Shown one piece after another: positions 1-12,400 of a stretch of DNA of 64,000 bases. The DNA is from Atopsyche davidsoni (Eukaryota > Arthropoda > Insecta > Trichoptera > Hydrobiosidae). Position 1 is the first letter of the stretch; each line of letters opens with the position of its first letter. Position numbers and translations under genes: made by a program. The notes below the pieces were generated by a model, which had not been told where the DNA came from, ran no database searches, and saw only the letters and a list, made by a program, of their open reading frames with translations. The stretch covers positions 4,117,501-4,181,500 of the forward strand of contig JAILWY010000010.1 in the NCBI GenBank assembly GCA_022113835.1, read 5' to 3'.

Positions 1-368
1 CAAATAAATGCACACTTGCATGAAGCTATTTATTTATATAGCATCAACACTATGTTACTATCACACCATGTCGTAAAAGTTACAACTGACAAAAAAGAGG
101 CAAATATTATTTATTTCAAAAAATTAACCACATTAAAATGATTGTTTCATTTATCAGTTTAAGCTGTAAATTACAAGTGAGTCCTTAGCAAGAATGATAG
201 TCTTAGTATTTATTAGTATTTGCACTGATAAGCGAGATTTATTATTGTTTATAATATTTTATAATAAAATCGTTGTGATAACAGTGACAGCAGTATGTGA
301 TCGGAAGTTTTTTGAAATTGCTACGGCCACGCTGCATAAACAGTTTTATTTAAAGGGTGTTTCTTTAC
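1..368 (-). other. E78 intron, left window edge
   Basis: This AT-rich sequence is downstream (in gene direction) of the zinc-finger-1 exon of the E78-like gene. It begins with a consensus donor (GTAAAG read on the minus strand) directly after the exon, so it is intron. The exon for the second zinc finger and ligand-binding domain must lie beyond the left edge. I see nothing else in it. Confidence 0.7.
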
Positions 369-496
369 CTTGCATCCCTCGCAAGAAGTCACCCCGTAAT
401 GATATCCGGAAGCTTTGTCGCCGCACACTTTACAGGGGACGAACGTCTTACTTCCAGCAGAAGGACTCGCACTGTCTGCTGCATATTGCTGTTGCT
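369..496 (-). CDS. E78: E78 exon: first zinc finger of the DNA-binding domain
   Basis: The exon is bounded by a TTTCAG acceptor and a GTAAAG donor. It is 128 nt, enters in phase 1 and ends in phase 0, right after the Lys following the fourth Cys of finger 1. This is a common intron position in nuclear receptors, between the two fingers. Residues before the finger are a Gln/Ser/Ala-rich linker ([20 protein letters not shown]). The P-box start (CEGCK) is intact; the rest of the P-box is in the next exon. Confidence 0.85.
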
Positions 497-3400
497 CTGA
501 AACACACAAAAAAATACACTTTGTTATTACACAAATCTTCACCGTTACCGTTGTTGTTGTTCTGATAGCCTAGTTTAATTGATCTGTGAATCCAAAGTGG
601 TTAAATATATCACACGGATTCGTTAAAACGCTACTGCTTTGACCGACAAATTGCCGATTAAGCCGCAGACGACACGAACAACGTTTTGTGCAATTTATAC
701 GATGTTTTAACAGCTTGGGAATTACTTAATATTTTGAGGTTTTCTATTTTTTTGTACATAAAGCACACTCTACCAGTCTCTTCTCTTCGGATAGTACCAT
801 GGCTTGACTTTAATGTCTTAACAGCGCTTTTTTTTTATTGAAGTTAATCTACTCAATAAAACTGTAGTTTTTATATGGACATTAAAAGTCTTTGTAAAAA
901 ACGAACAAATATATATTTAAAAGTATGCTGTCCCTGGAATAATACAACAGGATGCTACGGAAGACGCGTCTGCTCCTCCCATAAAAGTATTCTGTCATGT
1001 GATTGCTCGACGTAAGCCGACTGGCGTGAAACGAATGCAAGGGAAATTGCTTCATCCACGGAGTGCACAACGTCTTACTTTGCGCGATGCGTATCGGAAA
1101 GACGAAAGATCAATAAAATCTCTAAATTTTTAATGTATAGATTGCAGTAGCGTGCAATCCAACGTAAGGATGACGAGTTAATTATGCGGCATGCTATGCT
1201 ATCAAATGGCAAAAGTCGGTCCCATTACTCATGCGAGACCCATCCAATGACGTGTCTTCGATAAATTGCGTGTCTTCGCCACAGACCATCGATGGGGGCT
1301 ATTTCAATAAATTACACATCCTCTACCACCGGCAGAAGGTAACATTATATTTTTATTGTGCCGTGATGTTCGACGTTTTAAATATTTATTAAAGGTATGA
1401 GCTTTCAAAATCAATACTTTAATCATTAATGAATGAATATACCAACATAAGCAGTTGTGCGCTTTGTACTCCCATATATAATGTATACTGCATAAAAATT
1501 GTACTTCGTTCTGTAATCCATCACGCCAAAAGCTCTGCACAAAGCAGTTATTCGAGATTTCATGAGTATATCGGTGATAGCAATGTGCCCAAGTCTCAGC
1601 TCGTAACATCGTCTGATAATGCTTCGGTATGTTTAATAACAAATTTCCAGCGCGTATAACAGATTACCCGCTCGCTCGAGGTAATCTCTGGTGAAGTCCA
1701 AAAAGAAGAAACGACCCGATCGCCGAAGAAGAGTGCTTCGACGGGCCGGTAGATCGGTATGCCGCTGCGGCCGAGGAGCCGGAGCCGCTTCTAATAGCAT
1801 ATTTAGATAGCCGAACGTCTCGTCCCCGAGCACTAACTGGTTTTGTTACTAAATCATGGTCGCCTGCTAAGCCCTGGAGCCTGGTTCTTGGCCGCCATGA
1901 TCTCTGTGCGCCGCACGGCGAGCTCAAAAATAAGCTAACAAACATAGGCAATTTACAGCTGAATGCCTTTAATCTCGCTCTCTACAAATCGCAAGCAACC
2001 GAACACGTGAAACGACAAGTACTCCGGAAGGTTTTGTATAAACAATCATAACAATTGTCGTGAATATAATATAAAGAATATCCTTTACATTCAGCAGTAA
2101 AATTAAAAACCTGTTTTGTACGGCCAACTTTTGGCATACATAATGCAAAAAATAATATAGACTCGTTGTAAATGTTATTTTGCATGTTTGCCTATAAATA
2201 TATTCATATCTAATTATTTCACTGAAATTTACGCCTAAAGTAGACACATTCATTATAACACACACATTTTTTAAAAATATAATGGTGACGCTAAGTAGAC
2301 TTCCGGCCTCGGCGTATAATTTTATAGTATTAATCAATCAGACTATATATCTTTTGGTGTTAATTTCGCAGAATAAGCGACAAATCACAGTAATTGTTTT
2401 TTAAATATTAAAAGAGCATGAGATGTGAGAAATGGTTTATAATTATGTGGTCGATAATTAAACCAACATTCAAATTATTTAATGAACAGTTTGGCAAATA
2501 GCAAATGAACAGTTTTCCTGATAAGCAAACTGCAGTTAAGATAATACAGTTAAATATATCAAATTAATAACAATTCGTTAGTTGAATCAGTTTTGTGATG
2601 TATTAACAGCTCGATAATCATTGTTTTAGTCTTTCTGAACTTTAACGTAAGTTGATAATCATTCCTGTATTCAGTCGATGGGTTAAAACCGAATTTTAAA
2701 GATGTATTCGTATGATTTTTACTAGGTGTATTAATTTACTACAATAGTTTTCAGTAATTGCATGAACTTTTGATGTTTTCTATTTTATACTACAAATGCA
2801 ATGATTATCTTTATTTGTTGTTATTTAAAAAAAATTATGTAATATTTCATTTACTTATAATAAATGTGCTAATAACCATCTGTACATAGGAAAATTACGA
2901 GATACTGAAGAGCAAATAAATCGTAAAACAACTAGAATAAGGAAAGTGTCATCTCTGCTACTAATCTGTGGCACACGAAAGGGACTTAAATACACTTACA
3001 AGGTGATGTAAAATGCAATTGAAATTATATTTAAAAAGTATTGGAAATTGTATTCATAGATAAGAGTTAATGCTACAAGTAGAAAATAATAATAATAAAT
3101 TTACTATTACAAGCTATTTTCGTTATTCTCCTGGAGTATATAAAAAAAATGTGAAAAATGGGTGCAAAATATATCCAAAAATAGCTCAGCGCACTACAAG
3201 AAATACAATAAAAAAATTGTTTGCCCTTTCTGTTAATTACGACGCAAATCTAACTATAAAATGTAATTTTCAATTGTTGAACGCCTTCTCCCTGAAAACC
3301 TTCATTGCTCGTGTTTCTTTGAACTGAACGCCGCTGGAAAAATGAAATTGGCAGCGATAGACGGATATTAAAAATGTAAATTACTTTCCTCTGTCTAACA

Positions 3401-6400
3401 AAAGACAGTAATTTGAAAATTGTATTTTTTTTTATTAAAACACAAAGACAGGTTAATTATTATTTTACTATCAGAGATAATTTAAAACTTGAGAAAACAT
3501 AAGGTAAATTATAATACATTATCATATATTTCTGAGGTGTGTTATTATGTCGTATTGTCCTCTCCATTGTACCTAAACCTTAATCATTATGTACGTATTA
3601 AAATTCGAGAAATATATTTATTTATAATTTTTATAAGGCTGCGGAACATACCACATACACAAGGAGTCTTATACTGTTTATTTCACATTAAAAAAATATT
3701 TTTTTGCAACTTTAACTAGCACATTGTTTTGCTTGGAATTCTATGAGCACGAATGTTGTTAATTTAGCAAGTAAACAACTGGAGTAGTAATCATTTAATT
3801 TTTCTGTCTGTGTATTATGGAAAAATATATTCCTTCCGAGAAGTAATATTTAATGAGACATTTCTGTTCAAGCCGAAGTCTTATGTCGGATACTAGCATT
3901 TCATATGGAGTTCACAGGTGGTGACAAAAAAACCCTGGTACGAAATACAAATATATGGCTCGTTTTGGAATGCGGATAGGCTGGTGTCACGAAATTCTTA
4001 CTGAGAATGCTGGACAGTATCCAAAGACGAGCGATTAAATTGATTGACAACGCCGATCTACCGGTGTGCTCTCGACAACTTCAGTGCATTGAAATTCTGA
4101 GTGCCTTTTATAGCCTTTATGGTGGATTCTCCATTGAAAAGTGTTGATATATTTAATCACCCCCTCCACTTCCTGAATAGATAAGATTCCGCTCTAGCCA
4201 ACCGCTAGCTTTCTATTAGCATTTATTGTTATTATTTTTTTAATATCTCAATGTTCTCGCAGTCAACTAGAATAAGTCAACTAGGCTCGGTTAAAAAAAA
4301 TGTTTAATACGATTTTATGGTAGATGTTTGAAGTAATGTCGTTGTGTATTACATGTATTATGCGCCTTATTGAGTGCCCGTGAATAATCTAAAAACTTTC
4401 CGAATCCGGTTGAGAAGAAATTAATTGAAACTGTTTAAGTGAAATTATATGAAGTGTTGGGTTATTCTGCGTGACACGCCGTGTAGCAGTGTGTTCTCCA
4501 TCATGTAAATACGATATTTTCTATAAAATTATTGGTGGGTTTGTCTGGGTTAGAGTGCTCTTTATCGAGCTTACTCCAGTAGGATCTGCTCGGATCTGCA
4601 GATTTTTAAATAATTTACACAGAATGTTACCAAAAATCAATACATCCTGAAAAAGTTCCACCGCATTTTATAATTTAATAGGTTGACGGTAGAAATTATT
4701 ATATGTATTAAGTTATGCCTCCCCACTGGAAAAATAAAACCTATGGGAACTATTGATTGTTTGAACTGTATTATTGAATTACGTTCATTTTATTCCAATG
4801 CATTTTCTTGAGTGAGTACCTGTTCAAGCTGAAAACAACATGTAAGCTTCATGAAAGCTTAAAGAACAAACAAGCTTGTTCCAGTTGTTGCATTTTTATT
4901 GTAACTGCCGCTTTATTTCAATGCATTTCCACAGTACTTGAACGAGTTGAAAATAATACGTTTCGTGAAGTTTTAAAGGGTAAGCCAAGCATAAATCTAC
5001 TTGTTAGAACTTAATATATTATAAAAAAGCCCATCATAGATCAAAGTACTCATAATTACAATTATTTTTTTATGTCAATAATTGTATCTGACCAATCAAA
5101 TTCAATATATTTGTAATATTAAACCCCTTACTTGAGCCAAAATAAAATTTAAATGTATTGAAGAAAGTACATACATTACCAATTGACAAAGTATCTCATG
5201 GATATTGAAATCTATAAAAAAAAAACATTTTTTTAGGGCTTAGATTATGTTTTTTTTAAATTTGCACCTCAACAAATAGCACACTAGTATTATTTAAAAT
5301 AAAAATGATTTCTTTTAATGTACCAATAAATATGAATAACCTAAAGGCTGGGAGATCATGAGCATTTTTGATTGTGAAAAGTTCATCGGAGTGAAGAAGC
5401 TCTTGAAAGACGAAAGAGCTCACAAAAAAAAGTTCATTATCTCCTTGCCATGTGGCTATTCAATTTTTTTGTTGAAATAAAAAGTATTACAACTTAAACT
5501 AGTTATTGTAGGCTATGTCGTGTGCAATATAATATTCACTGAAAACTATACCATTCTATTTCAGGGTAAATTTTCTAATGCTTAAAAGGCAGGTCTACGA
5601 CGAGCATGCCTGAATTGCCCATAATTTATTTCATTATTCAACAGCTCTCGGGGAGTCATGCCATCATATTGCAGTCATTCACTGAAGTAGAAGGATGATT
5701 TAATGACATTATAGCTGTGCTATTGTACTATTACGATGGATATAAAATGATAAAGTAAATAAATAACTGAAGACGGCATCAAAGCACTTGACCTGTTTTG
5801 GGAAACGATTTATAAACGTGAAATTCTACTAAATTGCAGTTGAAATAAAAAGCGGGTTGTTTCGTTTTCATAAAATAAAACAAAAATAAAAAAGCCGATT
5901 TAAAAAAAAAAGCATTTTGTGCTTAAAAACTCAGTCTAGATCTTCAAAGTAATTAATAAAAGTAATAATTGAGATATTTGCATATCATACAAGTAATAAA
6001 TCAACGCATAAGTATTTTTATTTTTTGTTGTTTGGTTTAGTTTATACGAATGTATTTATAATAAACGATTTATGTATATATGTAAAATAAAAATAGGTAC
6101 CTAAACAATTAAAATAAAATAAATACCCAACATTTAATGTATGCAGGCAAGGGTATACAATTTCATCCATAGACCATGATGTATCTCATCATACCCCGTT
6201 TTCGCAAATGTTGTGCTGTATATTCACGTCATTAGTATACAATAGTTAAAGCTACTTAACGCTGAAAATAAGAGTTTCCTTGCATAAATAAATAAATACT
6301 TGTACGCTACCACAAGCTGCGAGCGGGATCAGGGGATAATCATAAGAACTATTATAAATAAAAAATTTTGGCGAGTAATACAGATGCAGGGAATCATGGA

Positions 6401-9400
6401 TTAAGTGCGGAGGAGTCTCTCAGAGGAAGTCGGTAATTTTCCGAATAAAAATGTATTACAAAACTGGAATTCCTACTCCAGAGTACTCGTACGTGGTTAG
6501 ACAGCCTCGGTTTCCGCGAGGCTTCTGCGATTTGAGAGGTAAGTGCATTTACAGTTTGACGTACGGCCGGGACTAACGGGACTGCGGCTGCGGTCGGCGC
6601 AGCCTGTTCCATTTAGTTAGGACAAAGTGAGCTCGGGAGTGACACTTATCTCATAGATCTGTACATTTTCAACACTGGCCACTTTTGGAATTACTTTCTT
6701 AGATCTTAAAAAAAAAAAATCATTATATTCGCATAAAAATTGCTTCAAAATCAGTCTGAAACTCGCTGCACTGTTTCACTGTAAAAAACCCCCAGAATAC
6801 ATTTTATCTCTTGTATGATCACACGCCGATCATGAGAATGCCCATTCCATAACAACTAACTGAAAATATTTCCTATATAAACAGCCAATATAACCAGTTT
6901 ACCTTTTTGTCAAGAGAATTGAAAATACAAGTAAATAAATTTACTATTACACAAATCATAGCACAACAATATAAAATTAAGAGAAAATCAAATTCCATGA
7001 ATAGAAATATGTAGAATGTCACAATTAGTGAACAATACATTATACATCTTCATATTTTTTTTATGCTTATGGTAAAAATAAACACTCGCTAGTTTTTCGT
7101 CTAAAAATATATTGGTTTTGAATAAAAAACAGGATGGCTGAGTGACACGAAAATTATGATTGTGTGTTGTTTTGTGATGTGAATTATTGAGTAGACAGAC
7201 TGACATTCGAGCAATGCAATTTCATATTATTTGCGGAGGCTTTTGTAGATATATTCTGAAACAGCGGAAAGCACTGAATAACGGATTTAGTCCATTATTA
7301 ATTATGATTGATTTAACATGAAAACTCTCTTTGTCTCTTTGTTTACATAATAAGCTTGGGTGTGGTTTTATTGTAAAATCAGTATTATCAAATATATTTG
7401 TTTGATTTCATTAATTATTTTACCGTGCGAGTATATTGTTTTATCGAATCCGCGTATAATTTACCATAATAAAAGTCAGAATGGCATAGTTTTATAGTTT
7501 CATATCATTTTTATTATAAAAATACTGTATATATAATTAAAAAAAACATTACACTAGTTTGATTTGATTTTAAGCGATGGAATGGACCCAAAATCCAATG
7601 TTGTGAAATGAACAATTCTGTAAAATGGTCAGATTAAGTTGACTGAAAGCGATATTGTCAGTGAATTGAGAGTTTTTCAAATAAATAAAAGAAATATTAG
7701 TTGCTTCTCAAGAATACTAGAAAGTTCATACCATTAATACGTTAACATTTTACACACAGTTTTACAGAATGCAACTAGTTTCGTGTGTGCCACGTAGGAC
7801 ATTTTATTCCAATAGCTCCTAACAAGATAAAACACATCACGATTTTGTCAATTCACATCGATGGCGACCAAAGCTAACCCAGATATTGACTCGAACAAAT
7901 AAAATTTTCATATATCTACGGTCAAAAGTTTTTATTGATTTTACTCAAAAGAATAAAAACAATTTAAAAAAAATTGAAATATTACTGTGCATTAGTCCCC
8001 TGAGTAGACACTAAATATTCAAAGTTTTAATTCAATAATCGCAAAACATTGTATGAACAAATGAATAATTATTTTTGTTATTACAAAATGACACATGTAA
8101 CGTAATTCTTATGTAAAATTCAAAATATCTCCGTATTATTTATTTGATGTTTATTTTTATTATACGCATACCAAGGAAAGATTTCATTTAAGACGCCAGA
8201 TCTTGTAAATGATCTTTTATTCTAATGGACACGTTTCTACGGCTCGACAAAGTTGCCTGACTTGTATTTTATTTATAAAGAAGACAGCGAATATGCCGTG
8301 CTCGAGTGTATGGACCGAGCCGTCCACGACCAAAAGTATCAATGATTTCACAATAAGAAGTAATTGATACTAAAATATTTTTATTTAAATAAATAAAACA
8401 TGATTTGACGGATAAAACAAAAGCGCACGGTTGCTTGGAATCCCGGGAGGGATTTTCACGCATATTTTCCCTTCAATAAAATGATGTACGCAACATTGCA
8501 AACAGGGGATGAAGAAGAAGTGTTGTGTCGTATCATTTATCAAATAAAATAATTTTGGAATTCAATCAAAAAAAATTTTTTTTTTTTGGAATTTCGCGTA
8601 TGGCGCGCCTGGGGCGGGTGTCCCCAGCGCGGCCGAGGAGCCACCCCCGGGGCTGGTCGGGGGTGGTCTCCAGACCAGGCCGAGCCCAGGTGGGAGCGAG
8701 AAGGGAGGCCGGCTGCAGAGATGACAGCGGCGCAGCGCCACCTGACGACCGATAGGCTCTGCTGGGGTTAACGCACCGCCAGCCGCTGCCGGGAGTGGAG
8801 TCCGTTGAACCTGGGTGCCTTGGGCGATTCGCACTGAGTGCGGGCAAAAAACCTAAACCTATTATTACATCATTTTTATGGTGAACGTTACTTCTCGGGT
8901 ATTTTCTCACAGCACGGTTACGACGTTTTATCTGCATACTTCTATATCCGGAAATATTAACTGCTGGATAGTTTTGTTTTCGAAATGTCTTCAGTTCATT
9001 TAACTTGCACCCGATCTGCTTTTTTGCGATCGCGCAGAGGTCGATTAACCGTGATGTTATTGCGTTATTAAAAATATTCGGCAGTGTGTACGTAAACAAT
9101 CATTCAAAGTACGTGCGGGTATGCTTTCAAAGAAAACTCTATAAATTATAAGTTTTACTTTTTAGAAGGCTGAATGACACGGCGGTGTCAGCACTTTGCA
9201 AGTTGGTTTAAATCAAAATCGAGAGTATAAATATATGAATATCGAGTGATATTATTCCGATCTGCCGAGGTGTCCGGATTAAATATTCATGTCGAAGAGG
9301 AAATGTCGCTGGCTCAGCCACTGTCGAGCGCCGATCTGCAGGACTGCTGTAAGGGTTCGCATGTAAATCCGCCTCCGAGGTGAAGGTATTTTTTTGACTG

Positions 9401-12400
9401 TCAATAGATATTCCGATATTTGAATTTCATAGCTGCACTTAACATATTTTGATATTCCGACCGGACTAGATGGATAGCATTAACCCGACCAGAAGTGAGA
9501 GACTCAAAAACCGGTATACCGAACCGTCGGGGCGATACACGAGAGAAACATGTCGAAGCTCATAAAAACGAAACCGTTTATCGCGGATTTGAATCGCCAG
9601 TCGCGAGAGTAGTCACCCGAAAGATGCGAGCGAGACGAATCTAGGAACGACCGGGAGAACCGAATCTGTCACCCGGGGACGCACTTTCGATAGTTTTATA
9701 ATTAAAACGCATCCTCGAGCGAGTGCATCGCACATCAGCGCTATTAATACACCCGGAAGACGTTTGCGGGAGAGGTGTCAGAGGGCGGGAGGGCGGCGCG
9801 CGGGCGGCACGGCTCGGAGACGAGGCGGACCGGAGGGTATCGAACTCGGGGCGGCCCGGCCTACCTGGCTTGGCGGGAGGCGCGGGGCAGCGCGGGGAGG
9901 GCGCCTCCTCGGGGGTGTCGAAGAACGACAGGTTGAACTCGGAGCCCGCGTCGAACGTCACCTCCGGCGTCGGGGCTCTGGGCGGGCCGGCCAGCGCGCC
10001 CGCCGGCTCCAGCTCGAACACGTCCATGGCGGGGCGGGCGCCGCTAGCCCTCGGGCCCTCCTCTGCTCATCCCCGCCCGGGAGTCGGGCGGCATCCCAGG
10101 CCGGCCGCCGCCGCCTCGAGTATTTGGCAGCCGATCGCGGCTATATTTACATGGCCCGCTGCACCGGCGCGGAAACGCACGCACGCACCGCACGACACGA
10201 GAGCTGGACAATCACGGGCGCTTTCCGCGGGAAGAGTGGCACCGTGTGGAGTGGCTGGTGGGTCCCGCCCCGCTCGCGGTGACTGCGCTAGTGGCCGCCG
10301 CGAGGCCTCCGCGGGCCCGAGCGCGCGCGGACCCGACTAGCGTGCGGCCAGGTGGGAGGAGAGCGCGGCCGCAGCGGCGCGCGGCCGAGGGAATGCCGCG
10401 ATCCCCCAGCACCCGGCTCCCTTCTCGTCCTCAGCCCTTCTCGATCGCCCTGACCATCGAAGCTAACGAATCTCCGCGGTTTTCGGGTGCAACTCGCCGG
10501 GGATGTCGAGTCGAGGAACTCACTGCGACAGAGGAGAGTCGGCAGCGATCGGACAGTAATAAAGTCCCCCAGGTGGGGCGGGGGCCGCGGGGCGCGGGGC
10601 GCGGTCGTTGACCGAGACCTCTCATGCGAGCTCAGCGCGCTCTTGCAAGACGCCTCCATACGGCTGTTGTGTAATGCCTCTGATTTATTTGAACAAGCCT
10701 CGCGGAAAATGGCAAAACTGTCGTTTTCTCCAAAAGCCCGAGTCCCAGGGGGCCGTGGCCCCGGTCCCCGCTTTAGCTCGCGCTCCCGCATCGAACCCTG
10801 CGAAGCGAGTTCGACGAACTTCCTTATTTTGGCCCTAATTTACACATAAATCGACGACTCCCTTTCGATATGCGACTCTCGGTCCCTTTATAGTATGACT
10901 CTCGAAACTCGTACAAAAACTCAACCGTATAATACACTCAGCTTCGATGCCACTTCCTTGTTCACAGGTGGTTCCTTCGCGTGGAATAATATATTTTTAT
11001 AAAGTAAAATGAACTACGTACAGGTATCTTCTTTAATTGGCTGTGTATTTTCAGTTTATATTTCTTTTTATCATTGCTTGAAATATTTTTTGATTGTTCG
11101 CCATAATATTTTATAATTACTTGTCTACATGACTTAAGTAATGGACTATTAAAATAATAGTGTCGGTGTGATTTTTAAAGTAGTCTGCAGATTAAAAATA
11201 AAAATATAAGATAAAAAAAACTCTTTGTGATAAAATTTTAAACAAAAGTTGCATCCGATCGTATTGAAAATCAGTTTCTCATTAACAACTTAGGAATCCG
11301 ACCAGATTTGTTTTAGGGTATTAACAACGGTCAGATTCAACTGAGGCGTCTCTGAAACAACCTTGATCTTGAAAACAGTACGTCAATTAGCAGCTTATAA
11401 AAAAATATATATTCCATACCTTTAAGTAGCTCTTCGTCTGACTGCGGCACTGACTCTGTTTTGACACTGAAAAAAAAAAAACAAAAATTAATTACTATAA
11501 TACATTATATAAAACATAGAAATTTTGCTTGCTGTTGAATTTGTAAATATTTCAATATGATCTTCATTTTGAGAGTAAATATATTTTAATCGGATTCCAG
11601 CAATTATTCGTGCACTTGCTACGTGCTGATTTGATAATTGTGATACCTTGAAAGGATTAAACTGCTGACCTCACTACGAGAGATTACAAGCACGTATATT
11701 GACATTCAATCATAACGTCTATTTGACAAACAGACATTAATTCAATTCGCATCAGAATATCAACCGCAACATAACGTTATCTAGTTGCTAGCACGCTTGC
11801 TTACCGACCACAGGATCCCAGCATCGAATCTGCGTGAACCAAAAAAGTGTTTTTAGAACTTTTTAAATTTTATCTTTTCTAGATTTTATTTTAGCTTCCA
11901 ACTGCTTGTTTACCTGCCACCTTTTTTTCGGTGTCTTACTCTTAGGAAGTAAGGTGCTTGAGGACTCATCGTTCAGATTACCAAAGGTTGAATATCTCCC
12001 ACTCGTAGAATAATCACAAAAAACTTTGCAGCTCGTTCTCCGCATGGAGTTACCATATTCAACGATTCACTACTAAGCATATTCATAGTTTTCACTGCCA
12101 CTGGGGCTAAATATTGCATTGCTAATCGCTGAGGTTTGTCGTATTGAATGTTTATACATTTGTGGTAATAGTCCGCCTTACTAATAAATCTAACTGGTTG
12201 TTCGTTCATATTTGAGTGAAATATATATATATTGTTTGTTTTGTCGCTAAAGCAACGGCACGGGCACATACTGAGGTGCACACTTGCTTATAACGATTCA
12301 AGTTCACGCTAAATTACAGATCACTGTGGGTGAAAGGACTAAGGCAGTACGTTCGAGTCCTGCGCCCTGAAAATAAATGATGGGTGTTTTCTTCGTTTTT

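Larger units (their letters stand above)
497..9864 (-). other. Long E78 intron (9.4 kb) with retroelement debris
   Basis: This intron separates the alternative first exon from the zinc-finger exon. It is mostly AT-rich and featureless. It contains a GC-richer patch near 1664-1951, a LINE reverse-transcriptase remnant at 4001-4147, and a GC-rich A-tailed retroelement end at 8583-8850. Short ORFs here have no recognisable domains and I read them as chance. An intron this long in an ecdysone-response gene could hold enhancers, but I cannot point to a specific one. Confidence 0.6.

Noticed and set aside
369..496. Assignment to E75 instead of E78
   Set aside because: The finger reads [23 protein letters not shown]75 family fingers carry [21 protein letters not shown]. 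The second finger outside the window would settle it.
8562..9099. Overlapping ORFs of 60-177 codons on both strands
   Set aside because: All lie over a GC-rich retroelement end; openness in many frames at once is a composition effect.
9723..10849. Plus-strand Arg/Ala-rich ORFs across the CpG island
   Set aside because: Antisense to the E78 first exon and promoter; low-complexity composition, no domain.
12318..12370. Second tRNA-like/SINE fragment (GTTCGAGTCC B-box)
   Set aside because: Only a B-box match; no A box at the right spacing and no stems.
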